Positions 1 through 8,499 are shown, counted from the first letter of the stretch. The stretch: 64,000 bases of DNA from Neisseria mucosa (GCF_013267835.1 NZ_CP053939.1:186001-250000), one strand, 5' to 3'. A program made the numbers and translations. The notes: generated by a model not told the origin, from the letters alone.

Positions 1-215
1 AAGTCGGTTTCATGTTGGTTGAGGAATTTGATTTGTTCGACCGCCATATCGATGGTGAAGTCTTTCAGCATGGACAAGTCCAACAGGATGTCGGGCAGAT
101 GGATTTTTTGTTTCGCGGCCAACAAGGCTTCTTCCAATTGGCGGAAATCGTCCAAAGTGAACTCGTTGTACAGCGCTACGTTTAAGCCGTAAGATTGTTC
201 GCGGATGGAAATCAT
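1..215 (-). CDS. STAS/SEC14-like (SpoIIAA-type) protein, N-terminal part
   Basis: The first 71 codons of a gene that runs off the left edge of the window. The protein begins MISIREQSYGLNVALYNEF and continues with an alternating strand/helix pattern (LDDFRQLEEALLAAKQ, then LPDILLDLSML) typical of SpoIIAA-like/STAS folds. The start at 213-215 has a strong AAGGAG ribosome site 5-10 bases upstream. It lies 18 bases downstream of the EamA exporter gene on the same strand, so the two are probably co-transcribed. Function is unknown; the family name is a fold-level inference from a partial sequence. Confidence 0.6.
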   Translation of the reverse strand, partial: MISIREQSYGLNVALYNEFTLDDFRQLEEALLAAKQKIHLPDILLDLSMLKDFTIDMAVEQIKFLNQHETD

Positions 216-233
216 GGTGTTCTCCTTGTTAAA

Positions 234-1124
234 TTATTGCTTCATCAGAAATTTTTTGATTGAGGCCGGAGTAAAACTGCTGAACACGCCGCCTGCAACA
301 ATGATAACCATGCCGACAGCTTCCTGCCAAGTGATTTTATCGCCGAAAAGCAGTACGCCGGATAGGGCGGAGAAAACGACGGTCAGGTAGGAAAGCGAGG
401 CAACGGTAAATTTCTTGCCGACCTTGTAGGCGCGGGTCATGGCCAGTTGGGCAATCATGGCGGAGATGCCGATGCCGGCCAGATAGGGCAGAGAAGAGAC
501 GGTCAGCGGATGCCAGCCTGTGATGGTACTCCAGACTGCGCCCATAATCAGGCCGGTAAGCGAGAGGTAAAACACCACGCGCCAGCCCGGCTCGCCCAAA
601 AGCGAGAGTTCGCGTACCTGCAAATACGCCCAGCCCGACATGGCGCCGCCTGCCAGACTGACCAGCGCGGCAAATTCCTGTCCGCCTTGAAAAGAGGGGT
701 TGAGCAAGAGGATAACGCCGATAAAGCCCATAACCAAAATGGCTTGGGTATAAAGCGTAATTCGTTCTTTTAAAATGAAAAATGAAAAAATGGCAAGCCA
801 AATGGAGGAGGTGTAGTTGAGCGTGACGCCTGTTGCCAGCGGCAGATGCATGACGGAATAAAACGTGCACATCATGGCAAGTGTGCCGATGACGCTGCGG
901 TTGAGATGGGTTTTCCAATACGGCGTGGAAAACGTGTTGCCTTGCGCTTTGGCCATGATGCCTAAGAACAGGGTGGAGACCAGCATGCGCCAAAAGACCA
1001 GCTCGCCGCTGGAAAAGCCGAATTGCGTTGAGGCGGCTTTGATGGAGAGGTTCATGACGGTAAAGCCGAGCGCGGCGATAACCATCCATGCCGAGCCGAG
1101 CGGATCTTTTCTGACGGTTTCCAT
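234..1124 (-). CDS. EamA/RhaT-family (DMT superfamily) inner-membrane transporter
   Basis: A 296-aa protein with about ten hydrophobic segments arranged as two EamA repeats (roughly residues 10-140 and 150-285), the usual architecture and length of drug/metabolite exporters. The first repeat ends in FFILKERITLYTQ and the second in VLLFGDKITWQEAVG; this acidic-residue-plus-aromatic pattern recurs at the same place in both EamA halves. Substrate cannot be told from sequence. It is followed after 18 bases by the STAS-like gene. Upstream is an intergenic region shared with a divergently transcribed secreted cupin. The family call is secure; efflux of amino acids or small metabolites is only family-level expectation. 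Confidence 0.85.
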   Translation of the reverse strand: METVRKDPLGSAWMVIAALGFTVMNLSIKAASTQFGFSSGELVFWRMLVSTLFLGIMAKAQGNTFSTPYWKTHLNRSVIGTLAMMCTFYSVMHLPLATGVTLNYTSSIWLAIFSFFILKERITLYTQAILVMGFIGVILLLNPSFQGGQEFAALVSLAGGAMSGWAYLQVRELSLLGEPGWRVVFYLSLTGLIMGAVWSTITGWHPLTVSSLPYLAGIGISAMIAQLAMTRAYKVGKKFTVASLSYLTVVFSALSGVLLFGDKITWQEAVGMVIIVAGGVFSSFTPASIKKFLMKQ

Positions 1125-1178
1125 TTGATGGGTGTGTAAAGCGATTTTATTAATAAGAAAATATTATACAGGTCAATC

Positions 1179-1222
1179 AGGCCGTCTGAAAAATATCGTT
1201 GGGTTTCAGACGGCCTTTTTAT
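1179..1222. repeat. Paired DNA uptake sequences (inverted DUS hairpin)
   Basis: AGGCCGTCTGAA at 1179-1190 and its reverse complement at 1205-1216, followed by T-rich sequence. It lies between two divergent genes rather than after a gene end, so a terminator role is not obvious here. Confidence 0.8.
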
Positions 1223-1224
1223 TA

Positions 1225-1243
1225 GAAAATGAGAATTATTATT
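1225..1243 (+). promoter_or_regulatory. Candidate Fur box upstream of the cupin gene
   Basis: By eye this 19-mer matches the classical Fur consensus GATAATGATAATCATTATC at 15 of 19 positions. It lies 57 bases before the cupin start. Iron regulation of that gene is inferred, not shown. Confidence 0.45.
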
Positions 1244-1299
1244 GAATAATGAGGTGGGTTTTTATAGAATGGAAGCCCTGTTTTCAAGAAAGGCTAGTC

Positions 1300-1647
1300 A
1301 TGAAAGTTTCCAATATTTCCGCTGTATTGCTGTCTGCTTTGTTTTCCGTTGCCGTTTCTGCCGCGCCTTTGGGAGAGGTTTCTTCCGAAAACGGTAAGAT
1401 TTTCAGCGGCGAAAATTACATGGTCGTTAAGAAAGATATGAAAAAAGGGGAGCAGATTAAGCCGCATGATCATCCGGGTTTTAAAACGTTGATTTTTGCC
1501 GTTGGAAAAGGCAGCTTTGACGTGACGCTGAATCAGACTGAAAAACATACTGTCGGCGCAGGCTCTGTGCTGCGATTTGGCGGCGATGCAGTGATTGAGG
1601 CAGTTGCAACCGAAGATGCGGATGTGGCAATTACTTTGATTAAGTAA
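1300..1647 (+). CDS. Secreted small cupin-domain protein
   Basis: A 115-aa protein. The start at 1300 is chosen because it begins a clean signal peptide (MKVSNISAVLLSALFSVAVS, cleavage likely after the AA pair) and has an AAAGG site just upstream; a longer in-frame start at 1249 would bury the signal peptide. The mature part is one small beta-barrel with a metal-binding cupin motif: PHDHPG near residue 55 provides two histidines. The ligand and reaction are unknown. The gene stands alone, with a Fur-like box before it and a paired-DUS terminator after it, and converges on the CPBP gene. Confidence 0.75.
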   Translation: MKVSNISAVLLSALFSVAVSAAPLGEVSSENGKIFSGENYMVVKKDMKKGEQIKPHDHPGFKTLIFAVGKGSFDVTLNQTEKHTVGAGSVLRFGGDAVIEAVATEDADVAITLIK

Positions 1648-1663
1648 ACCGATGGATGATAAA

Positions 1664-1703
1664 AGGCCGTCTGAAAAATGATGTTTCAGACGGCCTGGTT
1701 TAT
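1664..1703. terminator. Bidirectional paired-DUS terminator
   Basis: AGGCCGTCTGAA (1664-1675) and TTCAGACGGCCT (1685-1696) form a 12-bp stem with a 9-base loop between the convergent cupin and CPBP genes. Confidence 0.8.
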
Positions 1704-1720
1704 TCAGATGACCGTTGCCA

Positions 1721-2473
1721 TTAAGCGCAAATCAAATAGATGAAGCCGGAGCCGAAGATATCTGCCAAGGCGTGAATCAGGAAAAACGGCAGCAGGTTTT
1801 TGACTTTGTATTTGTAGAAGAAGTAGTACATCAAGCCGAAAACAACGCCAATAACGGTCGCCCAAAGCATGCCTTGGTAAGTATGGAAGGAGACACGCAC
1901 CAAGGTCGAATAGGCCAATGCCTGCCATTTGTATTTGTCTTCCACGCAGGTCAAGAGGCCGAGGAAACAGAATTCCTCATAAAAGCCGTTTAAAAGGCCG
2001 TAGAGGATGGCCATCGGTGCAAGGGCGGCAAATTTGTCGAAGATGGATAATGGTTTGATGTATTGGAAGATTTCAGTGGTAAAGTAATTGTAGCCGCCGC
2101 TTAATGAAGTTACCGCATCGGCGGTTAAGCCCATCAGGATAAAAATCACAGGTGTCCAAAACAACACGCCTAAATTAAAACGAATCGGCAATTGTTTGAA
2201 GTCGAAACGGCGGATAATGAGGTAAATCAGAGCAATAGCAAGCAGCGTCAACTGCAGGCTCATGTTTTCCGAATAAGCCACGCCGGTTACCGCAGTATCG
2301 CGCGCCTCTTCGGCAACGGCGGCCGTTTCCACTTGCGGCATCAGGCTGGCGATATAAAGTTGGGTGGAGCGGTAGGCAAATTGACCGAACAGGATGACGG
2401 TTACAATCAGCATATCAAACCAGCGTAGATGGCGCAAAGGCTCTTTGGGGCGGATGGCGGCGAGTATGCTCAT
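1721..2473 (-). CDS. CPBP-family intramembrane protease-like protein
   Basis: A 250-aa multi-pass membrane protein. Typical CPBP (Abi) elements are present in order: a glutamate pair in NGFYEEF (E166-E167), a histidine after phenylalanine in RVSFHTYQ (H197), and a third motif HALAD (H234, D238). The arginine that normally completes the first motif (EExxxR) is absent; the sequence reads EEFCFLG. The C-terminal domain otherwise looks intact. CPBP proteins act in prenyl-protein processing, bacteriocin self-immunity or as membrane scaffolds; the role here is unknown and the odd first motif makes catalysis uncertain. The start ATG at 2471-2473 follows an AGGAG site. Confidence 0.75.
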   Translation of the reverse strand: MSILAAIRPKEPLRHLRWFDMLIVTVILFGQFAYRSTQLYIASLMPQVETAAVAEEARDTAVTGVAYSENMSLQLTLLAIALIYLIIRRFDFKQLPIRFNLGVLFWTPVIFILMGLTADAVTSLSGGYNYFTTEIFQYIKPLSIFDKFAALAPMAILYGLLNGFYEEFCFLGLLTCVEDKYKWQALAYSTLVRVSFHTYQGMLWATVIGVVFGLMYYFFYKYKVKNLLPFFLIHALADIFGSGFIYLICA

Positions 2474-2566
2474 ATTCTCCTCTTTAATCTAATAAATAGC
2501 GGTGCGCAATAGTTACATAAATATACAAAAATCGTCAACAATTATCACAATAAAACATGAATTAAA

Positions 2567-2592
2567 AATCAGGCTGTTTCAGACAGCCTGAA
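2567..2592. repeat. Degenerate paired-DUS inverted repeat
   Basis: CAGGCTGTTTCAGACAGCCTG-like inverted repeat with the DUS core altered in both arms, lying between the CPBP and DUF350 genes, which are divergent. Confidence 0.5.
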
Positions 2593-2677
2593 GTGCTCCC
2601 CAAATGCCGTATTTTCTAAAGGGTTTATCTTCAAAAATATGGCATAATCACTTTATTGCAAACCAAGGAATCTTATC

Positions 2678-3076
2678 GTGAGTATTTCTCTGTCCCAATA
2701 TCTGCTCTACCTGCAATACATGTTGGCAGGTATCGCCATGACTGTTGTTTTCGGTGCCGTATATCTGCGGATTACACCCGTTGAAGAATTGCGCCTGATT
2801 AAAAACGGCAACCTTGCCTGCGCCTTGTCGTTTGGCGGTGCTTTGGTCGGTTTCTGTCTGACACTGGCGTCAAGTATTGCCCACAGTGTCAGCTTCATAG
2901 ATTTTATCCTGTGGGCCCTTGCCGCAGCCGTAATTCAGATTTTTGTCTATTTCGCCGCCACCATGATGATTAAAGGCGCTACCGCAGAACTCATCGGCAA
3001 CAATGTTGCCGTCGGCGCGTTGTTTAGCGCAGTATCCATTTCGATTGGTATTTTGAACGCTGCTTGTTTGACTTGA
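2678..3076 (+). CDS. DUF350-family membrane protein
   Basis: A 132-aa protein with four hydrophobic segments (about residues 8-28, 45-65, 73-97 and 108-130) and a polar linker TPVEELRLIKNGN after the first, the layout of DUF350 (E. coli YjfL-like) proteins. It starts at a GTG with an AAGGA site seven bases upstream. Function is unknown. DUF350 genes are known to cluster with SPFH, DUF4178, PspA and polyamine genes; here the SPFH-DUF4178-SpeD block begins only 1.4 kb downstream, separated by an outer-membrane protein gene on the other strand, so a functional link is plausible but the genes are not in one operon. Confidence 0.8.
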   Translation: MSISLSQYLLYLQYMLAGIAMTVVFGAVYLRITPVEELRLIKNGNLACALSFGGALVGFCLTLASSIAHSVSFIDFILWALAAAVIQIFVYFAATMMIKGATAELIGNNVAVGALFSAVSISIGILNAACLT

Positions 3077-3215
3077 TGTTAATGGTTGGTTGGATAGCAA
3101 AAGATGTGCTGATCCTGACTCCTGTCTAGAAAAATTATCGGTAGATTTTTTTGACTGATAAGGTCTTATGTCTGATGGTATTGGCGTTATAGTGAAATTC
3201 TGAAAGCATCAAAAA

Positions 3216-3253
3216 ATTCAGACGGCCTGTTATATACAAGGCCGTCTGAAACA
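3216..3253. terminator. Paired-DUS terminator
   Basis: TTCAGACGGCCT (3218-3229) and AGGCCGTCTGAA (3239-3250) form a stem between the convergent DUF350 and outer-membrane protein genes. Confidence 0.75.
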
Positions 3254-3277
3254 TTTTAACTACTTAAACTCATCAAA

Positions 3278-4120
3278 TTAGAAAGAGTATTGCAATCTTA
3301 CGCCCGCTTCGTGGGTGTGGTTTTTAGGTTCTATAGATCCCAATCCATATGAGTCATACTCTTCCGTAACGGTAAGGTTCGATTCTTTAACTTTCCAGCC
3401 GCGATAGAATGGAGCGAGGCTGATTTTGGAGCCGTTAGCGAATTTTTTAGATATAGGCACTTCAACCTCGATACCTTGTCCGCCGCCTTGTTTCATTCGG
3501 GTTTCTACCTGGTCGGGTTCGTAAGAATATTGGCGGCCTTTCACGGCACGATTGTAGGCAATGCGGGGAGATATCTCAAAGTTTGCAGGAAGGGCGATAT
3601 TTACTCCGGTATTGATTTGCGCATATGTAGTTCGGTTTTTGCGGTCATAATCATTAGGATCAATGCGGCTGCTTAAGTCCCTCAGAACGCGGTGTCCCAA
3701 GCCGGCTCCGGCAGTAATGCTAAAGCGATCGTTAATCGGGAGTGTATATTCGTATAAGGCACGGATATCGTATGCGCGGCGTGGTGCATTTTTGAGTGTG
3801 GCTGAGCCATAACTTGCTGAATCGTCGATATAATCCTCAGTTATATATTGTACGCTTCCTGTGTAATCTGTTTTACCGCGCGAATAACGGCCTTCTAATT
3901 TTGCCGCATGGCGATCGTTGAAACGGTATTTTACGCCGGCATTAATAGACCATAAGTTGCCTTTTTGCTGCATTAAGCGACTACCATCTTTTTCGTATTC
4001 GCGATAGGTCTCGTTGTAATATTCGCTACCAACGGTAAATTCAACAGGGCGGGCAGCCTGTGTACTTACGGTAGCAGAGAGTACTAACACAGCAAAACAG
4101 AAATGAGCAGAATTTTTCAT
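3278..4120 (-). CDS. Outer-membrane beta-barrel protein of unknown function
   Basis: A 280-aa protein with a signal peptide (residues 1-22, cleavage likely at TQA) and then alternating amphipathic strands throughout. It ends YSF: the terminal phenylalanine is the usual C-terminal signal for BAM-dependent insertion of Neisseria barrels. Strand-turn patterns (for example AGVKYRFNDRHAAKLEGRYS and AGVRLQYSF) suggest about ten to twelve strands with tyrosine- and charge-rich loops that would face outward. I do not recognise a specific family such as Opa, NspA or OpcA. The gene is isolated, with an AAGGAA ribosome site before ATG 4118-4120. Confidence 0.65.
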   Translation of the reverse strand: MKNSAHFCFAVLVLSATVSTQAARPVEFTVGSEYYNETYREYEKDGSRLMQQKGNLWSINAGVKYRFNDRHAAKLEGRYSRGKTDYTGSVQYITEDYIDDSASYGSATLKNAPRRAYDIRALYEYTLPINDRFSITAGAGLGHRVLRDLSSRIDPNDYDRKNRTTYAQINTGVNIALPANFEISPRIAYNRAVKGRQYSYEPDQVETRMKQGGGQGIEVEVPISKKFANGSKISLAPFYRGWKVKESNLTVTEEYDSYGLGSIEPKNHTHEAGVRLQYSF

Positions 4121-4526
4121 ATAAATTCCTTTTACTTTATGAAAGCCAATGTGATAATTTGAAAATACAGCATGATGAATTTCTAGGATTTGATAAATAT
4201 TAACAGGTGTAGTGAACGCTTGGTATGGTGTTTAATGATTTTCTACCTGTATTTGTCTTTTTTATGATATAGCGCAGGTAAAAGCAGAAAAATAGTGTAA
4301 AACAGAGTCTGCATGAATTTTAATGATATGTTAATGTTTCTGGGTCGGCTAGTGGGTTTAACACTAAAAATAGATAGAGCAACCCACTCTATTCCCAGGC
4401 ATAAAGACATTTTGAATGTTAATATCGTATGACATTCTATTTATATAAAATAAGCGATATGACCGACTAGGCAAATTGACCTGACAGCCTATAAGTTATC
4501 CCTTCTTCTTCAAATAAGGAACTGCG
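4121..4526. other. AT-rich intergenic region with an 8-bp inverted repeat
   Basis: About 400 bases between divergent genes with no convincing reading frame. It holds a perfect inverted repeat AGTGGGTT (4351-4358) / AACCCACT (4381-4388). This must contain the promoters for the outer-membrane gene and the SPFH operon, but I cannot place them with confidence. Confidence 0.5.
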
Positions 4527-5540
4527 ATGTTCAACTTTATCAAGAAACAGTTTATCGACGTCATTCAATGGCCGAATCCCGACGACAGCCTGTTGATGTG
4601 GCGTTTTCCGATTGCCGATGAGGAGATCCAAAACGGTGCGAGCCTGACTGTGCGTGAGGCGCAGATGGCGATGTTTGTCGATGAAGGCGTAACCGCCGAC
4701 GTGTTTGGGCCGGGGCGTTACACGCTCAATACGCAAACGTTGCCAGTACTGACCAACTTGAAAAACTGGGACAAGCTTTTTGAATCCCCGTTTAAATCGG
4801 ATGTTTACTTTTTCAATACCAAACAACAGCTCGCACGTAAATGGGGGACGTCCCAACCAGTTACCGTGCGCGATGCCGAGTTTGGCGCGGTGCAACTGCG
4901 TTCGTTCGGTATGTATTCTTACCGCATCAGCGATCCGGCAAAATTCTTCAAAGAAGTCAGCGGTGTGGCGGCGCAATACAGCGGCGTAGATTTGGAAAAC
5001 CAGCTGCGCAATATTGCAGTCACTCAACTGGCTGCTGCGTTTGGCAGCTCCGGTATTCCGTTTTTGGATATGGCGGCAAACCAAGTTTTGTTGTCGCAAA
5101 AAATCGGCGAATTGCTCGGTGCAGAATTTGCCAAGCTGGGTTTGGCGCTGGAAAACTTTACGGTTGAAAGCATTTCCTTGCCTGCTTCTATCCAGGCTGC
5201 GTTGGATAAGAAAATTTCGATGGGCGTTATCGGCGATTTGGGTCGCTACACCCAATATCAAACCGCCGAATCCATCCCGCTTGCGGCACAAAATGAAGGC
5301 GGACTTGCCGGAATCGGTGCAGGTTTGGGCGTGGGTGCCGGTATTGGTCAGGCGATGGCGGGTGCCATGTCTGGCATGATGCAGCCGAATGTGCAACAGG
5401 CTCAACAAAATGCTCAGCCGGTTGCCGAGGATCCGCAGGCGAAATTGGTGAAACTTAAGTCTTTGCTCGATAGCGGTTTGATTTCGCAAGAAGATTTTGA
5501 CAAAGCCAAGGCTGAAGTGTTGAAACAGCTGATTGGTTGA
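4527..5540 (+). CDS. SPFH-domain protein with C-terminal SHOCT module (YdjI-like)
   Basis: A 337-aa protein of the SPFH/virion-core-like type. The SPFH domain covers about residues 25-230 (for example VFGPGRYTLNTQTLPVL and the helical segment FAKLGLALENFTVESISLP). A Gly/Ala/Met-rich linker follows (about 258-290), then a short C-terminal SHOCT-like helix pair (LVKLKSLLDSGLISQEDFDK). Bacillus YdjI is the known comparator: it forms a membrane-associated complex with a zinc-ribbon protein (YdjG) and a membrane protein (YdjH) and helps recruit PspA. The next genes here encode zinc-ribbon/DUF4178 membrane proteins, which supports the same kind of complex. No PspA gene is in the window. First gene of the block; start ATG follows an AAGGA site. 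Confidence 0.85.
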   Translation: MFNFIKKQFIDVIQWPNPDDSLLMWRFPIADEEIQNGASLTVREAQMAMFVDEGVTADVFGPGRYTLNTQTLPVLTNLKNWDKLFESPFKSDVYFFNTKQQLARKWGTSQPVTVRDAEFGAVQLRSFGMYSYRISDPAKFFKEVSGVAAQYSGVDLENQLRNIAVTQLAAAFGSSGIPFLDMAANQVLLSQKIGELLGAEFAKLGLALENFTVESISLPASIQAALDKKISMGVIGDLGRYTQYQTAESIPLAAQNEGGLAGIGAGLGVGAGIGQAMAGAMSGMMQPNVQQAQQNAQPVAEDPQAKLVKLKSLLDSGLISQEDFDKAKAEVLKQLIG

Positions 5541-5548
5541 TCAATTGA

Positions 5549-5620
5549 AGGCCGTCTGAAAAATATCATTCAAAAGAAGCATTGAGCTGCTTCTGTGGAA
5601 AAGGTTTCAGACGGCCTTTC
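5549..5620 (+). terminator. Widely spaced paired DUS between SPFH and DUF4178 genes
   Basis: AGGCCGTCTGAA (5549-5560) and TTCAGACGGCCT (5606-5617) with a 45-base loop; a third DUS lies at 5659-5672. A weak or partial terminator within the block. Confidence 0.55.
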
Positions 5621-5702
5621 AAATGATTTGATTAAGCCTGTCCGACTTCAAAAACGTTAAGGCCGTCTGAAACATCCCAACCCATTCTGAAAAAGCAAAC
5701 CC

Positions 5703-7223
5703 ATGTCTCAAACTCCTTTCTTTAAAACCGACTGCCCAAGCTGCGGCGCACCTGTCGAAGCGCATTCTGCTTCCGCCGTGACGCTGGTGTGCGGCTATTG
5801 CAACAGCATGCTGGTGCGGCAAGATAACGGCGTTGTCGACTCCGGCCGCGATTCCGCGTTGCTGGAAGATTTTAGTCCGCTGCAAATCGGAACCAGCGGC
5901 ACATTTGTCGCACAACGCTTTACCTTGGTCGGACGGCTTCAGGTGCAATACGACGATGGTGCGTGGAATGAATGGTATGCGCTGTTTGACGACGGCAGGG
6001 CCGGTTGGCTTTCTGAGGCGGGCGATTTGTATGTGATGACCATGCCGGTCGAAATCGATAATCCGCCGAGATTTGAAGACACGCGAGCCGGGTTTAGCGA
6101 GCTGATTTTTCAAGATAAACGCTATATTGCCTCCGATGTCCGCAACATCAGCTTGAAACATGCGGCCGCGCAGGGTGAGTTGCCGTTTGTTTTGAAAGAG
6201 GATGCAGAAAATCGGGTTTCCGACTGGCGTTGCGAAAACCTTTTCATCACGCTCGATTACAGCAGCGAAACACCTGAAGCCTTCTTCGGGCGGATGGTAA
6301 ACCTAGATGATTTGAAGCTGGAAAACACCCGCAGCGAAGACGAAATCAAAGAAAGCGCAGGCCGTCTGAAAGGCAGTATTTCCTCAGAAAACTGTCCCAA
6401 CTGCGGCTCGTCCGTCCACTGGGTCAACGGCCTCACCGCCCATCTCAACTGCCCAAGCTGCGGCAGCGAATTGGCAATCGGCAAAGACAAAGCCGAACTC
6501 ATTACCGCCAACGCCATGCGAACGGCGCAGCAAAGCCTGTTTACCCTGCCTGTCGGCAGACAAGGCCGTCTGAAAAATCGCGAATTTTACGTTATGGGCG
6601 CGGTCAGATACGCCGAAACCGACGCACAGGAAACATTCGAAAACCTGTTCAGCGGCCTCAACCGTACGCTCACGCCCGAAGGGCAATGGTCGGAGTATCT
6701 GCTTTACAACCCTACACAGGGTTTCTTATGGTTGGTTGAATCTGATGAAGGTTGGAATATTTCCGAAACCTTGAACGATTGGCCGCGCCTCGACCGCAAC
6801 CGCCAACCGCAAGGCTATGGCAAACTTTATGACTATGGCGGACAGGTTAAGGTTGCCAGCGGGGCGTTTTATTGGCGTGTCCGAAACGGTGATTTGAACT
6901 ATTACAGCGATTACCGAGACGGACAAAGCCGTAAGCTTGGCTCCGAACTAAACAGTCACGAAATGGCATGGACTAGAAGTGCCCCAATTGCTTATCGGGA
7001 GATTGCAGATGCGTTTAATTTGACCAGCCAAGCTCCGCATTACACTGCAAACATGGCGGCGGACGGCATTGATAAATCATTAAGAATCATAATGACCTCC
7101 ATCTTGGTTGTCGTCAACCTCCCTGCGCTTTTGACCGGCGACAGTTCTGCCGCACTTACCGTCATCTTTGTAGGATGCTGGTTGTTGTGGAGCATGGGTA
7201 AAAAAGACGAGGACGAGGATTAA
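5703..7223 (+). CDS. Tandem zinc-ribbon/DUF4178 membrane protein 1
   Basis: A 506-aa protein made of two repeats. Each begins with a four-cysteine zinc ribbon: C11/C14/C30/C33, and C231/C234/C250/C253. Each ribbon is followed by a DUF4178-type beta-rich domain (about residues 48-215 and 275-440). The C-terminus has two hydrophobic segments (about 460-477 and 483-497) and an acidic tail. This layout suggests a cytoplasmic sensor or scaffold anchored in the inner membrane. Two bases separate its stop codon from the next small gene, whose product is fused to the C-terminus of the paralogue at 8525-10216. Function is inferred only from neighbourhood: probable partner of the SPFH protein and of SpeD. 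Confidence 0.85.
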   Translation: MSQTPFFKTDCPSCGAPVEAHSASAVTLVCGYCNSMLVRQDNGVVDSGRDSALLEDFSPLQIGTSGTFVAQRFTLVGRLQVQYDDGAWNEWYALFDDGRAGWLSEAGDLYVMTMPVEIDNPPRFEDTRAGFSELIFQDKRYIASDVRNISLKHAAAQGELPFVLKEDAENRVSDWRCENLFITLDYSSETPEAFFGRMVNLDDLKLENTRSEDEIKESAGRLKGSISSENCPNCGSSVHWVNGLTAHLNCPSCGSELAIGKDKAELITANAMRTAQQSLFTLPVGRQGRLKNREFYVMGAVRYAETDAQETFENLFSGLNRTLTPEGQWSEYLLYNPTQGFLWLVESDEGWNISETLNDWPRLDRNRQPQGYGKLYDYGGQVKVASGAFYWRVRNGDLNYYSDYRDGQSRKLGSELNSHEMAWTRSAPIAYREIADAFNLTSQAPHYTANMAADGIDKSLRIIMTSILVVVNLPALLTGDSSAALTVIFVGCWLLWSMGKKDEDED

Positions 7224-7224
7224 T

Positions 7225-7371
7225 ATGTCAAGAATCACTTACATCATTTTCAGCACCATCATCATCGTCATCTCCATGATCATCAGCTATGGCTCTTCCG
7301 ACTCCGACGGCTCGCGTATGCACTCCGGCGGCTATTACGGCGGCAGCGGTTATTCCGGAGGACATAAATGA
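7225..7371 (+). CDS. 48-aa single-pass membrane peptide with Gly/Ser/Tyr tail
   Basis: A short gene of 48 codons. The peptide has one hydrophobic segment (YIIFSTIIIVISMIIS, residues 6-21) followed by a polar Gly/Ser/Tyr-rich tail ending GYSGGHK. It begins two bases after the DUF4178 stop and its own stop overlaps the speD start (ATGA at 7368-7371), so translation is probably coupled. The second DUF4178 protein of this locus ends in an equivalent hydrophobic segment plus tail (HGYSAGHK), as if this gene had been fused onto it. That match is the best evidence that the small gene is real and works with DUF4178. Confidence 0.8.
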   Translation: MSRITYIIFSTIIIVISMIISYGSSDSDGSRMHSGGYYGGSGYSGGHK

Positions 7372-7751
7372 CCCATGCACCCGGTAATCATGGCCTATTG
7401 GACTTATATGGCTGCGATGAAGCCATCTTAAAAGATGAAGGCTGTCTGAAAACCGCTTTGGTAGCTGCTGCACAGGCCGCAGAAGCCACCATATTGACCG
7501 AACATTTTCACACCTTCGGCGGCGCAGGCGGCGTAACCGGCGTTTTGCTGCTTGCCGAGTCCCATATCAGCATCCACACTTGGCCGGAACACCGTTTTGC
7601 CGCTATAGATGCATTTATCTGCGGCGGTATGAAATTGGAAAAAGTGAAGGAAGTGTTGTGCAGGGAGTTGGCGGCAGAAAGGGCGGTTTGGACGGTTGCG
7701 CAACGTGGCGAAGGAATACTGGACGATATACAACCATTGGTTGAACAATAA
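7368..7751 (+). CDS. speD: S-adenosylmethionine decarboxylase proenzyme, class 1B
   Basis: Makes decarboxylated AdoMet, the aminopropyl donor for spermidine synthesis, in the cytoplasm. The 127-aa length is typical of the small prokaryotic class. The self-cleavage site is clear in AESHISIHTWPE: the chain should break between E64 and S65, turning S65 into the pyruvoyl cofactor. H70 and C85 (in FICGG) match the processing and catalytic residues known from the Thermotoga enzyme (Ser63, His68, Cys83). It overlaps the preceding peptide gene by four bases (ATGA). No spermidine synthase (speE) is found in the window, so its partner is elsewhere or the product has another use. Confidence 0.93.
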   Translation: MTHAPGNHGLLDLYGCDEAILKDEGCLKTALVAAAQAAEATILTEHFHTFGGAGGVTGVLLLAESHISIHTWPEHRFAAIDAFICGGMKLEKVKEVLCRELAAERAVWTVAQRGEGILDDIQPLVEQ

Positions 7752-7829
7752 AATCTATAAGACCGTCTGAAAAAATCGGCTGATAGTAAATTAGATAACA
7801 AATTTTGTATAAAAAGGCTTTTAAACAAA

Positions 7830-8357
7830 ATGCTTAAAATAAAAGATTGGAAGAGAAACAGAAGTTTGCCATTGGTTATTTACTTGCTTGCAGGTTTGTT
7901 TTTGCTTGGAGTGGAAAGTGCCGAAGCAAAAAAATTAACACATGATCGTACCGAGTATTGCCGTAATCAAGTTTATGTCAGTAATAACCAAGGCGCATCC
8001 CTGCAAGCTCAACCGGACGATAAGGCATCTTCAATCGCTCAATTGCACTATATGCAATACCTTTGCGTTGTCGGTAATGACAGCAAAAATACCGAAGAAG
8101 GATACTCTTGGATAAAAGTAAAAAAAGTACCTTTGGCAATCAAAGAAAACCAAATCAGTTGCCATGATATGAGCCTACCTGACAACTGCACCAAACCTAC
8201 CGATTTCCCGACTGAATGGAAAATCAAACCGCCCAAAGGCAAAAAATGTCGTCTTTCCACTCATGTTGATGATGAAGGTCAGTTGCTTATTGTCGCAAAA
8301 GGCGTTTGCCCGGCCGGATGGGTAAAAGAGAGAGATGTACAATTTTTTGCCGATTAG
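7830..8357 (+). CDS. Secreted six-cysteine protein with SH3b-like region
   Basis: A 175-aa protein with a basic N-terminus, one hydrophobic signal segment (about residues 13-28) and probable cleavage near AEA (31-33). The mature part has six cysteines (44, 79, 111, 120, 140, 160), suggesting three disulfides in the periplasm. Residues 48-98 look like a bacterial SH3 domain (ASLQAQPDDKASSIAQL, then YSWIKVKK). I do not recognise the family as a whole. It sits between speD and the second DUF4178 gene on the same strand, about 80 bases after speD, and ends before a paired-DUS terminator, so it likely belongs to the first transcription unit. Confidence 0.65.
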   Translation: MLKIKDWKRNRSLPLVIYLLAGLFLLGVESAEAKKLTHDRTEYCRNQVYVSNNQGASLQAQPDDKASSIAQLHYMQYLCVVGNDSKNTEEGYSWIKVKKVPLAIKENQISCHDMSLPDNCTKPTDFPTEWKIKPPKGKKCRLSTHVDDEGQLLIVAKGVCPAGWVKERDVQFFAD

Positions 8358-8455
8358 TAAACTTGGCTTTAGTTAAAGAAAACAAAGTTCATCATATGGC
8401 AGAACAATCAAGAAAAAAGATTTAACTTATTCTTTATTAAAAGACAGGCCGTCTG

Positions 8456-8499
8456 AAAGCATATTCAATCCGTTTTCAGACGGCCTTAAACCTTATGCT
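8456..8499 (+). terminator. Paired-DUS terminator
   Basis: AGGCCGTCTGAA (8456-8467) and TTCAGACGGCCT (8485-8496) after the six-cysteine protein gene, splitting the block into two likely transcription units. Confidence 0.75.

Noticed and set aside
1179..1222. Inverted DUS pairs as terminal repeats of a small transposon
   Set aside because: The 12-base core is the Neisseria uptake sequence, found throughout the window singly and in pairs, mostly as terminators.
4467..5489. Long reading frame opposite the SPFH gene, and similar long antisense frames opposite edd (12879-13766) and argH (32634-33557)
   Set aside because: They mirror real genes with clear families, have no ribosome sites or recognisable domains, and reflect the codon use of the sense strand.
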